Below are positions 10,683 through 21,429 of a DNA stretch of 64,000 nt, in pieces. The position numbers and the translations under genes were made by a program. Every line of letters starts with the position of its first letter. Position 1 is the stretch's first letter. The notes under the pieces were generated by a model. It saw nothing but the letters and a program-made list of their open reading frames with translations. It ran no database searches and was not told the DNA's origin. The stretch is from Zygnema cylindricum. Taxonomy: Eukaryota > Streptophyta > Zygnematophyceae > Zygnematales > Zygnemataceae. The DNA lies in contig JBBHKE010000396.1 of assembly GCA_037447655.1 (NCBI GenBank), positions 227,496 through 291,495 of the forward strand. The letters are read 5' to 3'.

Positions 10683-11103
10683 TTAGTCAACTTTTAATTT
10701 AAGTCCACAAATTTCTCTGCAAAATTTTAATTTAGGAGAAGGCACCAGTTTTGTCATCATTTCTGCAATCATCTCATTATCAATTTTATGAACCAGTTTA
10801 ATTATTTTATCCTTAACTTTCTCTTTGACAAAGCTTAGTCTTATATCCATTTGTTTAGCTTTGAAATGGTGTTTTAGATAAGCTGAGATAGAGATAATTT
10901 GTTCGGGCCAACAAGGCAGACTGCCCTGGATAATTCGAATGCCGGACAGGCAATTCACAACATTACCAAGCTCACCAAGCAAAGATTTGACCCACATCAA
11001 TTCTTTTATAGCAGAGCAAGAGGCCATATACTGAACCTCCATGGTTGACCGAGCAATAACCTTTTACTGTTTGCTACTCCAACAGCAAGCCCCATCACCC
11101 ACA
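10683..11103 (-). pseudogene. CopA-2 RNase H, C-terminal part
   Basis: Copia RNase H end: EYMASCS-like block, LMWVKSLLGELG, HHFKAKQMDIRLSFVKEKV and MMTKLVPSPKLKFCREICGLKLKVD. About 80 bases near 10900-10960 are foreign compared with other copies and replace the KIFCDNQAVIAI block that carries a catalytic Asp. The junction with RT at about 11100 lost roughly 13 bases, shifting the frame. Confidence 0.88.
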
Positions 11104-12249
11104 TATAATACATATCCAGAAGTGCATAGCATCACCATAACTGGCATCACTCCAAGTAGTGATGTCAGTTTTCTCCCCACCCAAATGCAACCATAGATCT
11201 CTAGTTCCTACCATATATCTAAGGACTCTCTTAGCTGCCTCCAAATCCTTCTTAGTGGGAGCATTTAGACTTCTACTCAGCACTCCTACAGCTGCGGCTA
11301 AATCCGGCCGGGTACAATTCATAAAATAGATTAGACTTCCCACTACTTGCCTGTAAGGAATAGTCTGCATGAACTTCTGTTCATCAGGAGATAATTCCTC
11401 GTCTAAGACTATGACTCCTTCTTCCTCACTCCCCTCACTTCCCTTCTTCAACTCCATTGGAGTTGTACAACTATTAGCTTTATCCATTTGAAATTTTTCA
11501 AGCATGTTCCCTATTGCTTCCTTTTGAGTCAGTCTTATAATTTTCCTTTTTCGGTCTCTCTCTACTTGAATTCCTAAAATATATCTTGCTTCTCCCATAT
11601 CTTTCATTTCAAATCTCCCCTTAAGATCGGTTTTCAGTTTGTTAATTTTTTCCATTGATTTACTTAAAACAAGCAAATTATCAACATAAATTGCAATAAA
11701 TATAAACTCATCTTCGAAAACATAGATTGAGTGATCTAAGCTGATCCGAATATATCCTAGACCGGTAAGAAACTCATTAAGCTTCTTATTCCATTGTCGA
11801 GGTGCCTGTTTCAAACCATAAAGAGATTTAATCAGCCAGCATACCTTACTCTCCTCTCCTTCCTCCACAAAACCTTCGGGTTGTCGCATGAAGATCTCCT
11901 CTTCTAATTCTCCATGCAAAAAGGCTGTCTTGATGTCCATCTGATGCACTTCCATGTCTTCCGCCGCTGCTAAACTGAGAAGTATGCGGACGAAGGGAAA
12001 TCTAACCACCGGGGCAAAGGTTTCCTCGTAGTCAATTCCTTCCTTTTGTGTAAATCCCTTTGCCACTAATCTGGCCTTGTAGCGCTCAATTGTGTTATCT
12101 GGGTTCAGTTTTAATTTGAAAACCCACTTACAACCGATTGGTTTTCGGTTAGGTGGACAGTCCACCAGCTCCCAAGTATTGGCTGCCATGATTGAAGCCA
12201 TCTCCTCATTGATGGCTGTCTTCCACCGGTTTCTTTCTGGACAAATCAT
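11095..12249 (-). pseudogene. CopA-2 reverse transcriptase
   Basis: Long copia RT reading (384 residues): [67 protein letters not shown] (first catalytic Asp), [16 protein letters not shown], then YVDN in place of the usual YVDD, so the second catalytic Asp is Asn. It ends in the start of RNase H (WSDASYGDA). It is joined to integrase in the same frame through one TAA near 12315. Confidence 0.92.
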
Positions 12250-13566
12250 CGCCTCTCCATAAGTTTGAGATTCATCTTGATGAGATAGTTTAGTAACCTT
12301 GTTATTAACCTGTTTTTCTTACAGTCTTTTGCTACTTCTCCTCCCCCCCTCAAAATCTGAGGCCGGAATAGATGGTTCTCGTGGATTCTTTTGAAAAAAA
12401 AACTCGGCTTCTCCCCTATCCCTTGATTCCGAATCAATTTCCACCACGTCTTCCTCTTCGAGTAGAGTTGTCACTAGAGTTTCCACAGCCGAGTCCTTTT
12501 CGGTCTGATTTGTTTCTGCAAGAATGTCATCTTCTCTAAAACCTGGATAGTTAGGAAGCTCAAAGTCATCGGAATTTTCTGACTCAAATCTGATTTTTAC
12601 TGACTTCGTATATTTGAAGGGATCCATATACTTTCCTTCATCCATAACTACTAGATGTTTTACTAAGATTATATCTTCCCTTTTTTTATCATAAACTCTA
12701 TATCCTTTAACATCTTCATCATATCCTAATAAGTATCCCGGTTTTCCTTCAGGATCTAGCTTCCAATTGGACCGATCAGTATCTAGACTGAACACTTGAC
12801 TGACGAAAACCTTTAAGTGAGATATGTCTGGTTTCCGGCCTGTCCATCTCTCATAAGGTTTTTGATCTTTTATAGCTGAAGTAAGAACTCTATTCTTGAG
12901 GTAATTAGCACAGTTCATTGCTTTTGCCCAAAACCTTTTTCCTATCTTTTTATCTGACAATATACTTCTAGCACTATCACTTAGTGTTCTATTTAATCTT
13001 TCAGCTACCCCATTCTGTTCCGGATTTTCTGGAACTGTCTTTTGGTGTTGGACCCCATCTTCCCTCATAAAATCCTCAAACTGGTTAGAAGTATACTCTC
13101 CACCATTGTCACTCCTTACTCTCTTGATTGGAGTTTCATGGAGTTTTTCGCTCCATGCTTTATATTGTCTAAAACAATCCTCAACTTTTGACTTGTTTTT
13201 CAAAAAATACACCCGGGAATACCGAGACCAATCATCAATTATAGTCATCATAAATCTCTTCCCCCACGGTGAGGGCACTTTAGCCGGTCCCCAAATATCT
13301 GTGTGTACTAGATCTAGAATTTTTTCTCCCTTATAGGTGGCTGACTTAGGAAAGGGTAATCTGTGTGCTTTACCTTGAGCACATCCACTACAATCACTTA
13401 TATCATCACTCTCACTGAACTGAATCCCTTCTACCACTCCCATCTTTTTCATCTCTCTTAACTTATCTAGATTCACATGCCCAAGCCTTTTATGCCACAT
13501 CATAATATCATGAACACCAGCATAATAAAGTTTCTTCTTTTCATTACTTAAGATCAGCCTAAACAT
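12250..13566 (-). pseudogene. CopA-2 integrase
   Basis: GAG-pre-integrase zinc domain (MMWHKRLGHVNLDKL then CSGCAQGK, His-His-Cys-Cys). DDE core: VHTDIWGPAK, RSDNGGEYTSNQF, PEQNGVAERLNRTL. C-terminal block KPGYLLGYDEDVKGYRVYDKK, then an acidic linker ending SIPASDFEGGRRSSKRL. One stop at the linker end. Frame differs from gag-protease, with a shift near 13590. Catalytic triad intact. Confidence 0.93.
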
Positions 13567-15047
13567 CCCATGGCTACCTTTCTCAGCAATGAAATAGACA
13601 TCATCCTCAAAACTAGCAGTAAAGACTCCTTCCCTAGTGCTAGTAAAAAACCCTTATCATCTAATACTGATGCAGAGATGAGATTTTTGTTCAGCTCCGG
13701 AATAAACAATACATCGGAGAATGGTAATATGGATGTCTTTCCTTCTACTAACAATTTTAGATCTATTGATCCTACAAGAGTAGTGGTGACTATCCTCCCA
13801 TCCCCGTACTCTATCTCTACGGTGGGAATCTTTTTTATCTTAGTGAACATGTGTCTATCCTTACACATGTGCATGGAGGCACCTGAATCTACAATCCAGC
13901 CTGCTTCACCTTTCAATCCACCGTAACCACATTTCTGCCTTCGTGGATTTTTGACCTCATTTTTCTCCTCCAACTCCTCATCCAAAAGGAGCTCATCGTC
14001 CTCGTCCTCGGATTCAGCCTCAAGTACTTGTGTGACAAGGGCCTTTGTCTTTCCTCTCGAGGTACCACCGGTCTGCCCCTCCTTTAACCGAAGCTCGGTT
14101 AGCTTAGTGCACTCTGCCATATAGTGCCCCGGTTTCTTACAAAAGTGACATAGACCTTTGGGAGCCCTTGGTTCGAACTCATCCGCCTGTTTTTTTTGCT
14201 CCCTACCCCCATAGTTTCCTACTAGTTTCCGAGAATCCTTGTTCCTCCAATCGGTCGCTGTTGCCAAGGCTTAGCCACTCTTTCCTCCCTTTCGGATCTC
14301 AATCGTATTCTCTCGAACGAGAATCATCCCTACCACTGAGTTCCATATCCACCTTGAGTCAGGCAAGTCCTGCACACGGTAAACTATGTTCACGAACTCA
14401 TCAGGTAACTTCATCAGTAAACAGTTAACCTTTTTCTTTTCACTAAAATCTTTTCCCGCACTCTCTAGCTCCATGAAGAGTGTAGCAAGCTCATTGCAAA
14501 AATCAAACATATTTCCCCCTTTGTATACATACTCCTTAACTTTCTGATCAGCCAACTGTTGTTGCTGAATCGTACCACTTCGGTACATCTCTATGAGAGC
14601 CATCCAAAGATCGGATGCTCTTTCCACCTGCAAATGAGGACATGCAAGTCCTTGAGTGAGATGGCGTAGGATGAAGAGCTTTGCCGCCATATTGTTGAAG
14701 TCCCAGGTTTCAGTATCATTCTCCTCATTCCTCGGAATAGGTGACATGAATGTCGAACCAGTTGCTATTGGTGTGGTCGTCTCCTTCTCCTTTCCTTTGT
14801 CCACCACCTCTCCTTCTTTTGTTTCCTCCGTTGAAGGTGGGTCCTCTTTCCTGGTGAATCTGGTTCCTCCGAACCCTGGAGGAATTCCTAGACTTGATGG
14901 ACGCCCCAACCATCCACTCACTATCCCCCAAAACCTTTTTTCGCATAGAGCTCCTATCATCATACTTTCCCAGTATATGAAGCCAGTTCCATTAAAGATT
15001 GGTACCCTAGAGGGTGGGCCCATAACGTGAAACTCTGAGACCTCCAT
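13554..15047 (-). pseudogene. CopA-2 gag and protease
   Basis: ATG at 15045-15047 lies inside the 5' LTR, in the loop of its terminal hairpin. The reading runs across the LTR end (15028) and the primer site into MGPPSRVPIFNGTGFIYWESMM, a Gag start shared with CopA-7. Gag helical domain to about 14300, one TAA in place of a Gln codon near 14270, zinc knuckle CHFCKKPGHYMAEC (about 14120-14160), acidic spacer, protease site IVDSGAS (about 13880-13905). Frameshift near 13600. One of the better-kept copies. Confidence 0.9.
15013..15026 (-). promoter_or_regulatory. CopA-2 primer binding site, half-tRNA initiator Met type
   Basis: Minus strand GTTATGGGCCCACC, one base after the LTR end. It is complementary to the anticodon stem-loop of initiator tRNA-Met (GGTGGGCCCATAAC, tRNA recalled from memory), as in Drosophila copia and yeast Ty5, which prime from a cleaved half-tRNA. 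The site also encodes Val-Met-Gly-Pro in Gag. Confidence 0.8.
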
Positions 15048-16075
15048 AAGTCCTCAGAGTAGACAACTTCCAAGAAGCCTCTAGGATTATCCTGACCCCT
15101 TTGTGTTTTAGCAAAAATAACTACCACCCTGGCAGATAAAAACCCTGACCACCTGCACCCCTGTAAAGGCAAGACTCCCCTGAGTTGGTAGCAAAAAGAA
15201 TCTTTGAATTTGCTCCCCTGAGCAGTAAGTTATGGAGGGTCAAAGTTGACCTTTTGTACAAAAGCTCTGTGGGAGAGCGGGTCCTATCTTCTAAATTTTT
15301 TAAGTCCTATCTCTCTCACAGACTCTATCTACAGATGTACGGAACCAATCAGAATTGAGTTCCGTACGTAAAAGTACAGTTGCGGTGTACTTTATGTACC
15401 GACATTGTACGACATGGCCTAAATGTCGACACATGTCAAATCCGGATTCGGTGCCATAATCTCCGGAGATTCCACAATCCAACGGAATTTCGCCACGCAT
15501 CATCCGATGTGGCGATGGCCACAAACCGCCGAAATCTTCCTCCGCGATCTCGGCGCTAATCCCCGCTGTCCGATTAAATTCGGATTTAATCGTAGCCGTA
15601 ATAAATACATGCGCGGTATTTGTTTCACTTACGAAACAAATGCGCGGTATTGATTTTTGTCCGTACCGTAATTCGTACATTATATATTACTGGATCTATG
15701 TATCCCGTAATCCATTTCAGTTAAATGATTTATCCCACGTATAATCATTTAAATAAATATCAAACTACATGTTACGTAATACTACGGCTATACTTAACGG
15801 CTAAGGCTACCGGCTAATTCTTGTATGTCGGCCGGTAGGTACAAGGATGAAATCCTGCCGCCGGCACATACCTTTTAAATAAATAAATAAACCCTAATAT
15901 AAAATTCGCGTGAACCTCAGGATAGCCAAGGTAGCCATGGCTCTAGCTTCCTCTCTAATTTCTCAGTGACTGCGACAAGTTTAAGAGTTGGAGAGAGAAA
16001 TTAGAGATAGACTGCCTCGACTTCTATATTTCTTTTCAGACCTATAAAATACTAATAAAACCATTAGTTTCTACA
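15028..16075 (-). repeat. CopA LTR, 5' LTR of CopA-2
   Basis: 1048 bp, TGAAACTC to TTTCTACA on the plus strand. Features along the minus-sense strand: U3 hairpin with a conserved ACTTGTCGCAGTCACTGAG loop (about 15960-16000), antisense tRNA-like module (15792-15869), GTAC-rich block (15320-15420), hairpins TGCTC/GAGCA (15211-15224) and GACTC/GAGT (15173-15185), CTGCCAGGGTGGTAG-type hairpin (about 15121-15135), and the terminal hairpin ACTCTGAG/CTCAGAGT. Confidence 0.9.
15792..15869 (+). other. tRNA-like module inside CopA LTR (antisense)
   Basis: ACGGCTAAGGCTACCGGC resembles an A box. AAGGATGAAATCCTG has the T-arm shape, and AGGATCAAATCCT is its form in related LTRs. Homologous modules: 16611-16688, 23856-23932, 35748-35826 and 44289-44366. 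Confidence 0.55.
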
Positions 16076-16893
16076 GACCTTTTATACAAAAGCTCTTTGG
16101 GAGAGAGGGTCCTATCTTCTAATTTTTTCTAAGTCCTATCTCTCTCACAGACTCTATCTACTGATGTACGGAACCAATCAGAATTGAGTTCTGTACTCAA
16201 AAGTACAGCTGCCGGTGTACTTTAGGTACGGACATTGTACGACATGGCCTAAATGTCGACACATGTCATATCCGAATTCGGTGCCATAATCTTCGGAGAT
16301 TCCACGATCCAATGTAATTTCGCCACGCGTCTTCCGATGTGGCGATGGCCACAAACCGCCGAAATATTCCTCCGCGATCTCGGCGCTAATTGCGGCCGTC
16401 CGATTAGAATGTAATTTAATCGTAGCCGTAATATTTACATGCGCGGTATTTGTTTCACTTACGAAACAAATGCGCGGTATTGATTCGTCATCCGTACCGT
16501 AAACCGTACCGGATCTATGTATCACGTAATCAATTATAGTTAAATGAATTATCGTACGTATACATGTTTAAATACTTATCAAACTATATACTACGTAACA
16601 CTAATCCTAGACTTAACGGCTAAGGCTACCGGCTATTTCCTGTCTGCCGGCCGGTAGGTACAAGGATCAATTCTTGTCGCCGGCACATATCTTTTAAATA
16701 AATAAACCCTAACTAATATAAATTTCCCGTAAACCTCAGGATAGCCTAGGTAGCCATGGCTCTAGCTTCCTCTTCAATTTCTCAGTGACTGCAACAAGTT
16801 TGAGAGTTGGAGAGAGAAGTTAGAGATAGACTGCCTCGGCTTCTTTATTTCTTTTCAGACCTAGAAAATACTTTTAAACTATTAGTTTCTACA
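16076..16893 (-). repeat. Truncated CopA LTR
   Basis: Same subfamily as 15028-16075 but lacks the first 200 bp (U5 hairpins). It starts abruptly in the CTTTTATACAAAAGCTCT region and ends TTTCTACA directly against GypM-2. Contains its own tRNA-like module at 16611-16688. Confidence 0.85.
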
Positions 16894-18211
16894 CAAAATC
16901 TGCCTCCTTCTCATTTTAGCCCGCCGACCTTTTCCCACTTTGGCTCACTCGGCTACGGCTCTTCTCGCATTTTTGGGGAACTCTGTTGGGGAGGAAATTT
17001 TACACTCTCTTTCGGCTGAAGAAATTATACCGTATAGTTTTCCCTTACCCAAGCTCTTTGCGGAACCGGGTTTTCTTATCAATTCTCACACATTTGAAAA
17101 TATTTATAAGTCCACATTATCTATTCCATTAACAACTATCCCTTCTATACCTACAGTTGCCACCGATCCTTCGAGTTTCCTTCCTATCAGTTGGAAGCTC
17201 GTACAGCTGAGTCCTTATACGGACGGGGTCGTTATTTTAGATCTATTCGCTGGGATCAAAACTTCACTATTGTCATGTTTACGGAATGGTCTCCCCACCT
17301 GTCACTACTATTCAGTAGAAATTGATGCATTAGGTAGGAAAGCACAATTGCACCACTGTAATCTCCTGCATTCACAGTATCCACATTTGTTTCCAAAGTC
17401 AGCCTTTCTACACATGCACACTGCTCTTCCACAAGACATCCAGATCCTTAGTAATCATCATTTACGAGATGTTGAACCGATAGACATTGTTTTCGGAGGG
17501 TGGGAGTGTCAAGGCATGTCTCGGGCCGGCAAAGGTTTTGGTTTGGCAGATCCCCGTACCAAATTGTTTTTTGAGCTTTTGAGGGTCCTTCATTTTCTTC
17601 AAACCATGGCCAAGCCTGTCGGATACATTTTAGAGAACGTCGCTGCTTATAATGATCCTCGGCCTACAGTCTTGGCTGACTATAAGCGCATAAATCACCA
17701 TATCAGACCCCCGCTAATTATTGATGTCGCTCGGCATGGGTCCTTTGCACATCGGGTTCGCTCCAAATGGACGAACCTAACTGATGTTGGTCGTCTTCGT
17801 GAGGCTAATTTGTTTGTAAAACCTCCCACTATAGACATTACGACCGCTTAGCTTCCCTTTTACCAAGTCCAATCATGTGTCCAAACTGACTACCCTCTGA
17901 ATTAAAACATTAATGTACTCGACTTGCCCCTCAAGGTCCTTCCTACTTTAGTGTCTTACCCTAATTCCCATGCATACTCTCATAACGGTCCAGGCATGCT
18001 CCGGAATAATGTCACTGGAGAGTTAGAGGAGCCTACGGCCACAGAACAGGAGCATCTCATGCATTTTATTCCAAACACTACTACGGCCCCCGGCCTTACG
18101 GATAGACAACGTTGCACTTTGTTGGGTAGGGTCATGGATCCTCAGTCTTTATCATTTACCTTAGGTCTTGGCCTTGCAGCTGGTCGCTACGTAAAGAATC
18201 ACCCCGTGTAA
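16894..18211 (+). pseudogene. DNMT3-like C5-cytosine methyltransferase domain, GypM-2
   Basis: Better-preserved copy. Numbered from the Met at 16940: motif I ILDLFAG (residues 99-105), VEID (126-129, SAM ribose-binding acid), motif IV GGWECQGMS (186-194, Cys190), LFFELLRVLHFL as in DNMT3, motif VI LENV (231-234), motif VIII IIDVARHGSFAHRVRSKWTNL (260-280), which lines up with the DNMT3 IDAKEVSAAHRARYFWGNL region. After one stop (17849) come a target-recognition stretch and motifs IX-X (RCTLLGRVMD, about 18110-18135). The usual Pro-Cys of motif IV is Glu-Cys in both copies. Start of the domain is set by homology to 7549; the upstream gag-protease is missing. Confidence 0.85.
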
Positions 18212-20204
18212 TCAGCTAGGGGGTTGATACGACTGCTCCTTCACGTCTTGTTTCCTCTTGCACCTCTCCTAGCCTGAAAGGAAATCCATTTAAGTTTTTT
18301 CTCTTCCCATCTCTCACACGTGCGGTGAAGGATATCTCCATCTATGATTTCCTCAACCCCAGTCGTATGTCTTGGGAAATCGCGACCTATATAGCTGCTC
18401 AATCCACAATTTCATCGTTTCCTGGTCTAGCACTGCACTAGACAACTGCATTTCCAATGCGTAGCTGGCACCACTGGGTGAACTCCTTTCAGTAGACTCC
18501 GATAAAATACGACTTAGGCCACTCACTCATCGCCGATGAGCAAATTGCATTTATTCAGGCTATGGAAGCTTTCACTATCAAGAGTCGTGGAAGTTCGGTT
18601 CCAGTCTCACAAAGGCGGAACATGCACTATTATGTGACACAGTCACCCGTCATATAGATGCGTTTGCTTTCTCCATGAATGACCTTGGACGTCATTTTAC
18701 TTACAAAATGTAAATCGACCTTGAAGAGGATCGACCTATCTTTAAGCCAAAACACCGTCTCTCTGAAATGGAATGGGAGATGGTGGACAAAAGATGCGCA
18801 GAATTGGAAAAAGCCGGTTATCTATCGGTCAGATTCCACCTTTACCGTCCCCACCGTCATGCCAAAGAAGAAAGATTCTGACCGAAATTTCACTGAGCGA
18901 ATAATGTGTGGGGACTACCGAGAGCTCTATACCCAGACCGTTCAAGACCGCCACCCTATGTCTCTAGCGGAGGAAATATTTCACCATGTAGGTGGAGCAA
19001 AGTTCTTTAGCATTCTTGATTTGCGTCAATGGTTTAACCTGATTAAAAATCGAGGAAAGAGATCGGCATAAAACTGCATTTTGGGGCAGTGATGGTCGGT
19101 GGGAATGGGCAATCATGACGTTCGGTCTTAAGAACGCACCCGCCGTGTTTCAAAAAGTCATGGATTTGGTGTTGGGTGGATGTAAATTTGCCTGGTGCTT
19201 CATCGATGACTTGATAATTGCTTCCGCCACTGTTGAGGAGCACGCGCGCCATATTGAGTGGGTTCTCACCGATTTAAAGAAAGTTGGGGTGAAGTGTCAC
19301 CCAGCCAAGTGTACTTTCGGTGCGAGGGAGTGCCCTAATTCGGCCATTTTATTTTAGTTGAGGGAATCACTCCCTTGGAAGCTATGGTGAAGGCTATCAC
19401 TAAACTGCCGGATCCTACATATCTCACTAGTCTGAGGGCTTTTCTTGGACTAGCCAATTATTACCGTCGTTTTGTATTAAATTTTAGTACGATAGCTTCT
19501 CCCTTCAATGACCTTCTCAAGAAAGAAGTGCCTTTTGTTTGTGGACCCGCCCAAGTAGAAGCGTTTTAAAAACTGAAAACCGCTCTTTCTAGCGCTCCAA
19601 TTCTCCGACCTCCTAACCATAAGCTTCCCTTTTGCCGACAAACTGATTTCGGGAAGCCACTTATTGCGGCTATTTTAACGCAAAGAGAGTTAAATGGAGA
19701 GGAATACGTAGTGGCATACGCCAGCCGGGGCAATAACCGAGCTGAATCTAATTACAGTAGTTACGAGGGTGAATGTCTTGCCGCGGTATGGGGTATTGTT
19801 CATTTTCGACATTATCTTTACGGCAAGCCATTCACGCTCCTAACTGACTATCAACCTCTTCAATGGTTGATGACCAGCTTGCCCGATGGGCTTTAATTTT
19901 ACAAGAGTACGACGTTGATATCATCCATCAACCCGGTTTGTTAAGCTTTAACGCCGACGCGATTTCTCGGAATCCACTACCCCATACCACCGATAACGGT
20001 GTCCGACAATATTTTGACGAGGACGAGGTTCCGGCGATGTCTGCTGGTTCCTATATCAGTTACTGTCTCTCTTTTATTCCTCACCCTCGGCCGACCACAA
20101 ATCCGTGGCGCGACGGCCCCATTAATCCTCTTCCTCTTCTCTCAAACATTTTGGCACGGTACTACCGTCGAGGAGGAAGACCGAGTAAAGAAAAGAACCA
20201 ATAA
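18212..20204 (+). pseudogene. GypM-2 reverse transcriptase and RNase H
   Basis: After a linker with several stops, RT runs from about 18520: YRSDSTFTVPTVMPKKKD, SILDLRQWFN (motif A), MTFGLKNAPAVFQKVMD, and FIDD (19202-19213), the second catalytic block. RT connection NYYRRF at about 19460. RNase H follows: FGKPLIAAILTQ, AYASRGNNRAESNYSSYEGECLAAVW, LLTDYQPLQWL and DIIHQPGLLSFNADAISRNP. Frameshifts near 18580, 18820, 19050 and 19880 and stops near 19357 and 19567. Confidence 0.88.
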
Positions 20205-21429
20205 TTATTTGTGGCTCGGCGGATTTTAGTTCGATTGCTCGCAGACAGCAGTCATCGGCATGTTCCCCCGCCAACCGAGCGCTTGTCCTTGATTGAGCAG
20301 ATTCATACCGAGCTAAGCCATTATGGGACCAAGCGTACTTTGAGCCTTGTAGAGGCACGCTATTGGTGGTCCAGAATGCAAGCGGATGTGGCGGCCATTC
20401 TCCACAAATGCGCCACATGCGACCGGCTACGCACCTCTTTCTCTAATCAGCAGGTGTCTCTACAACCATTGCCTATCAAAGGATTGTTTTATCGTTTTAT
20501 CGCTGGTCCGTGGATCTTACCGGACCGTTTCCCTTATCTCGAAAGGGGAAACAATACATCATGATAATGATTGAAAAATTTATCAAGTGCGTAGAGGTGG
20601 TCGCTCTTCCCCACAAGACCGCTAAATTGACCACCGCTGCTTTTAAAGAGCACGTTCTCATGCGTTATGGAGCTCCTACGGAGGTTCTCACGGACTAAGG
20701 TACACAGTTCCGCGGGGAATTTTAAGAGATGTTGGATGAAGCTTTAATTGATCATCGCCGGACGAGTCGTGATCACCCACAAGCCGATGGCTTGGCGGAA
20801 CGAGCTGTCCAAACTTTCAAGCGAGCTCTTCGAAAGCATTGTTTGGAGAAACACATCTCAGTCTGGGACGAATCCTAGAGCTATATCACCATAGGGTACA
20901 GGATGTCCGTACAAGCTAGTTTGGCTAAATTCAGCCCGTACTATATTCTCTTCGGTCGAGCACCCTTGCTCGGTCGGAATATTCAAAAAGCAGCAAGTTT
21001 ACCTTTGCCTCTAATTTGTGATACCATATTCTTGGAAGAACTAACTCGCCGTGCTTTGCTTTTCCCTCGTGAGATGCCCATGGCTTTTGATAATTGGCAG
21101 ATTGCCCAACATCAAGATACTTTGCGCTTTGCCGCCACGCGAAGTTGCAATTACAAGCCTCAACAGAAATCATATTGGGTCGAGATTACGTGTACCTCCG
21201 ACGACAATCTTTCGACACTTTGGACACGGATGTTTCACCACACATTTTTCGTGTGGTGGAAATGGATGCTAATGGGATGTTGGGTTTGCAGGGTGCGGAT
21301 ACAAAGATATTTCGATTGCGTTTGAAGAAGTGTGCACCTTGTTACTTATCGGATTTGTCACAAGATATGGATCCGATGAGGATGCCAATCACAAAGGCGA
21401 CAGAATGTACCATTTGCAGGCGAGCAGAC
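20205..21429 (+). pseudogene. GypM-2 integrase
   Basis: Zinc domain HX4HX29CX2C (His32, His37, Cys67, Cys70 counted from 20211). DDE core: DLTGPFPLS (Asp 20513-20515), EVLTD (Asp 20693-20695, followed by a TAA), DHPQADGLAERAVQT (Glu 20798-20800). C-terminal region continues to 21424 with GRDYVYLRRQSFDTLD and a Cys-containing tail CAPCYLSDLS and CTICRRAD. The reading is broken at 21430 by a solo LTR and resumes at 22877. A real DDE integrase argues against a tyrosine-recombinase (DIRS) element. Confidence 0.87.

Noticed and set aside
15300-15400. Hammerhead ribozyme of a retrozyme in the LTRs
   Set aside because: CTGATGT/CTGATGA strings occur near 15310, 16160 and 23393 but the required GAAA and helix arrangement is missing.
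16894-18211. Methyltransferase as a plant DRM
   Set aside because: Motif order is I to X without the DRM permutation, and the motif VIII and X neighbourhoods read like DNMT3.
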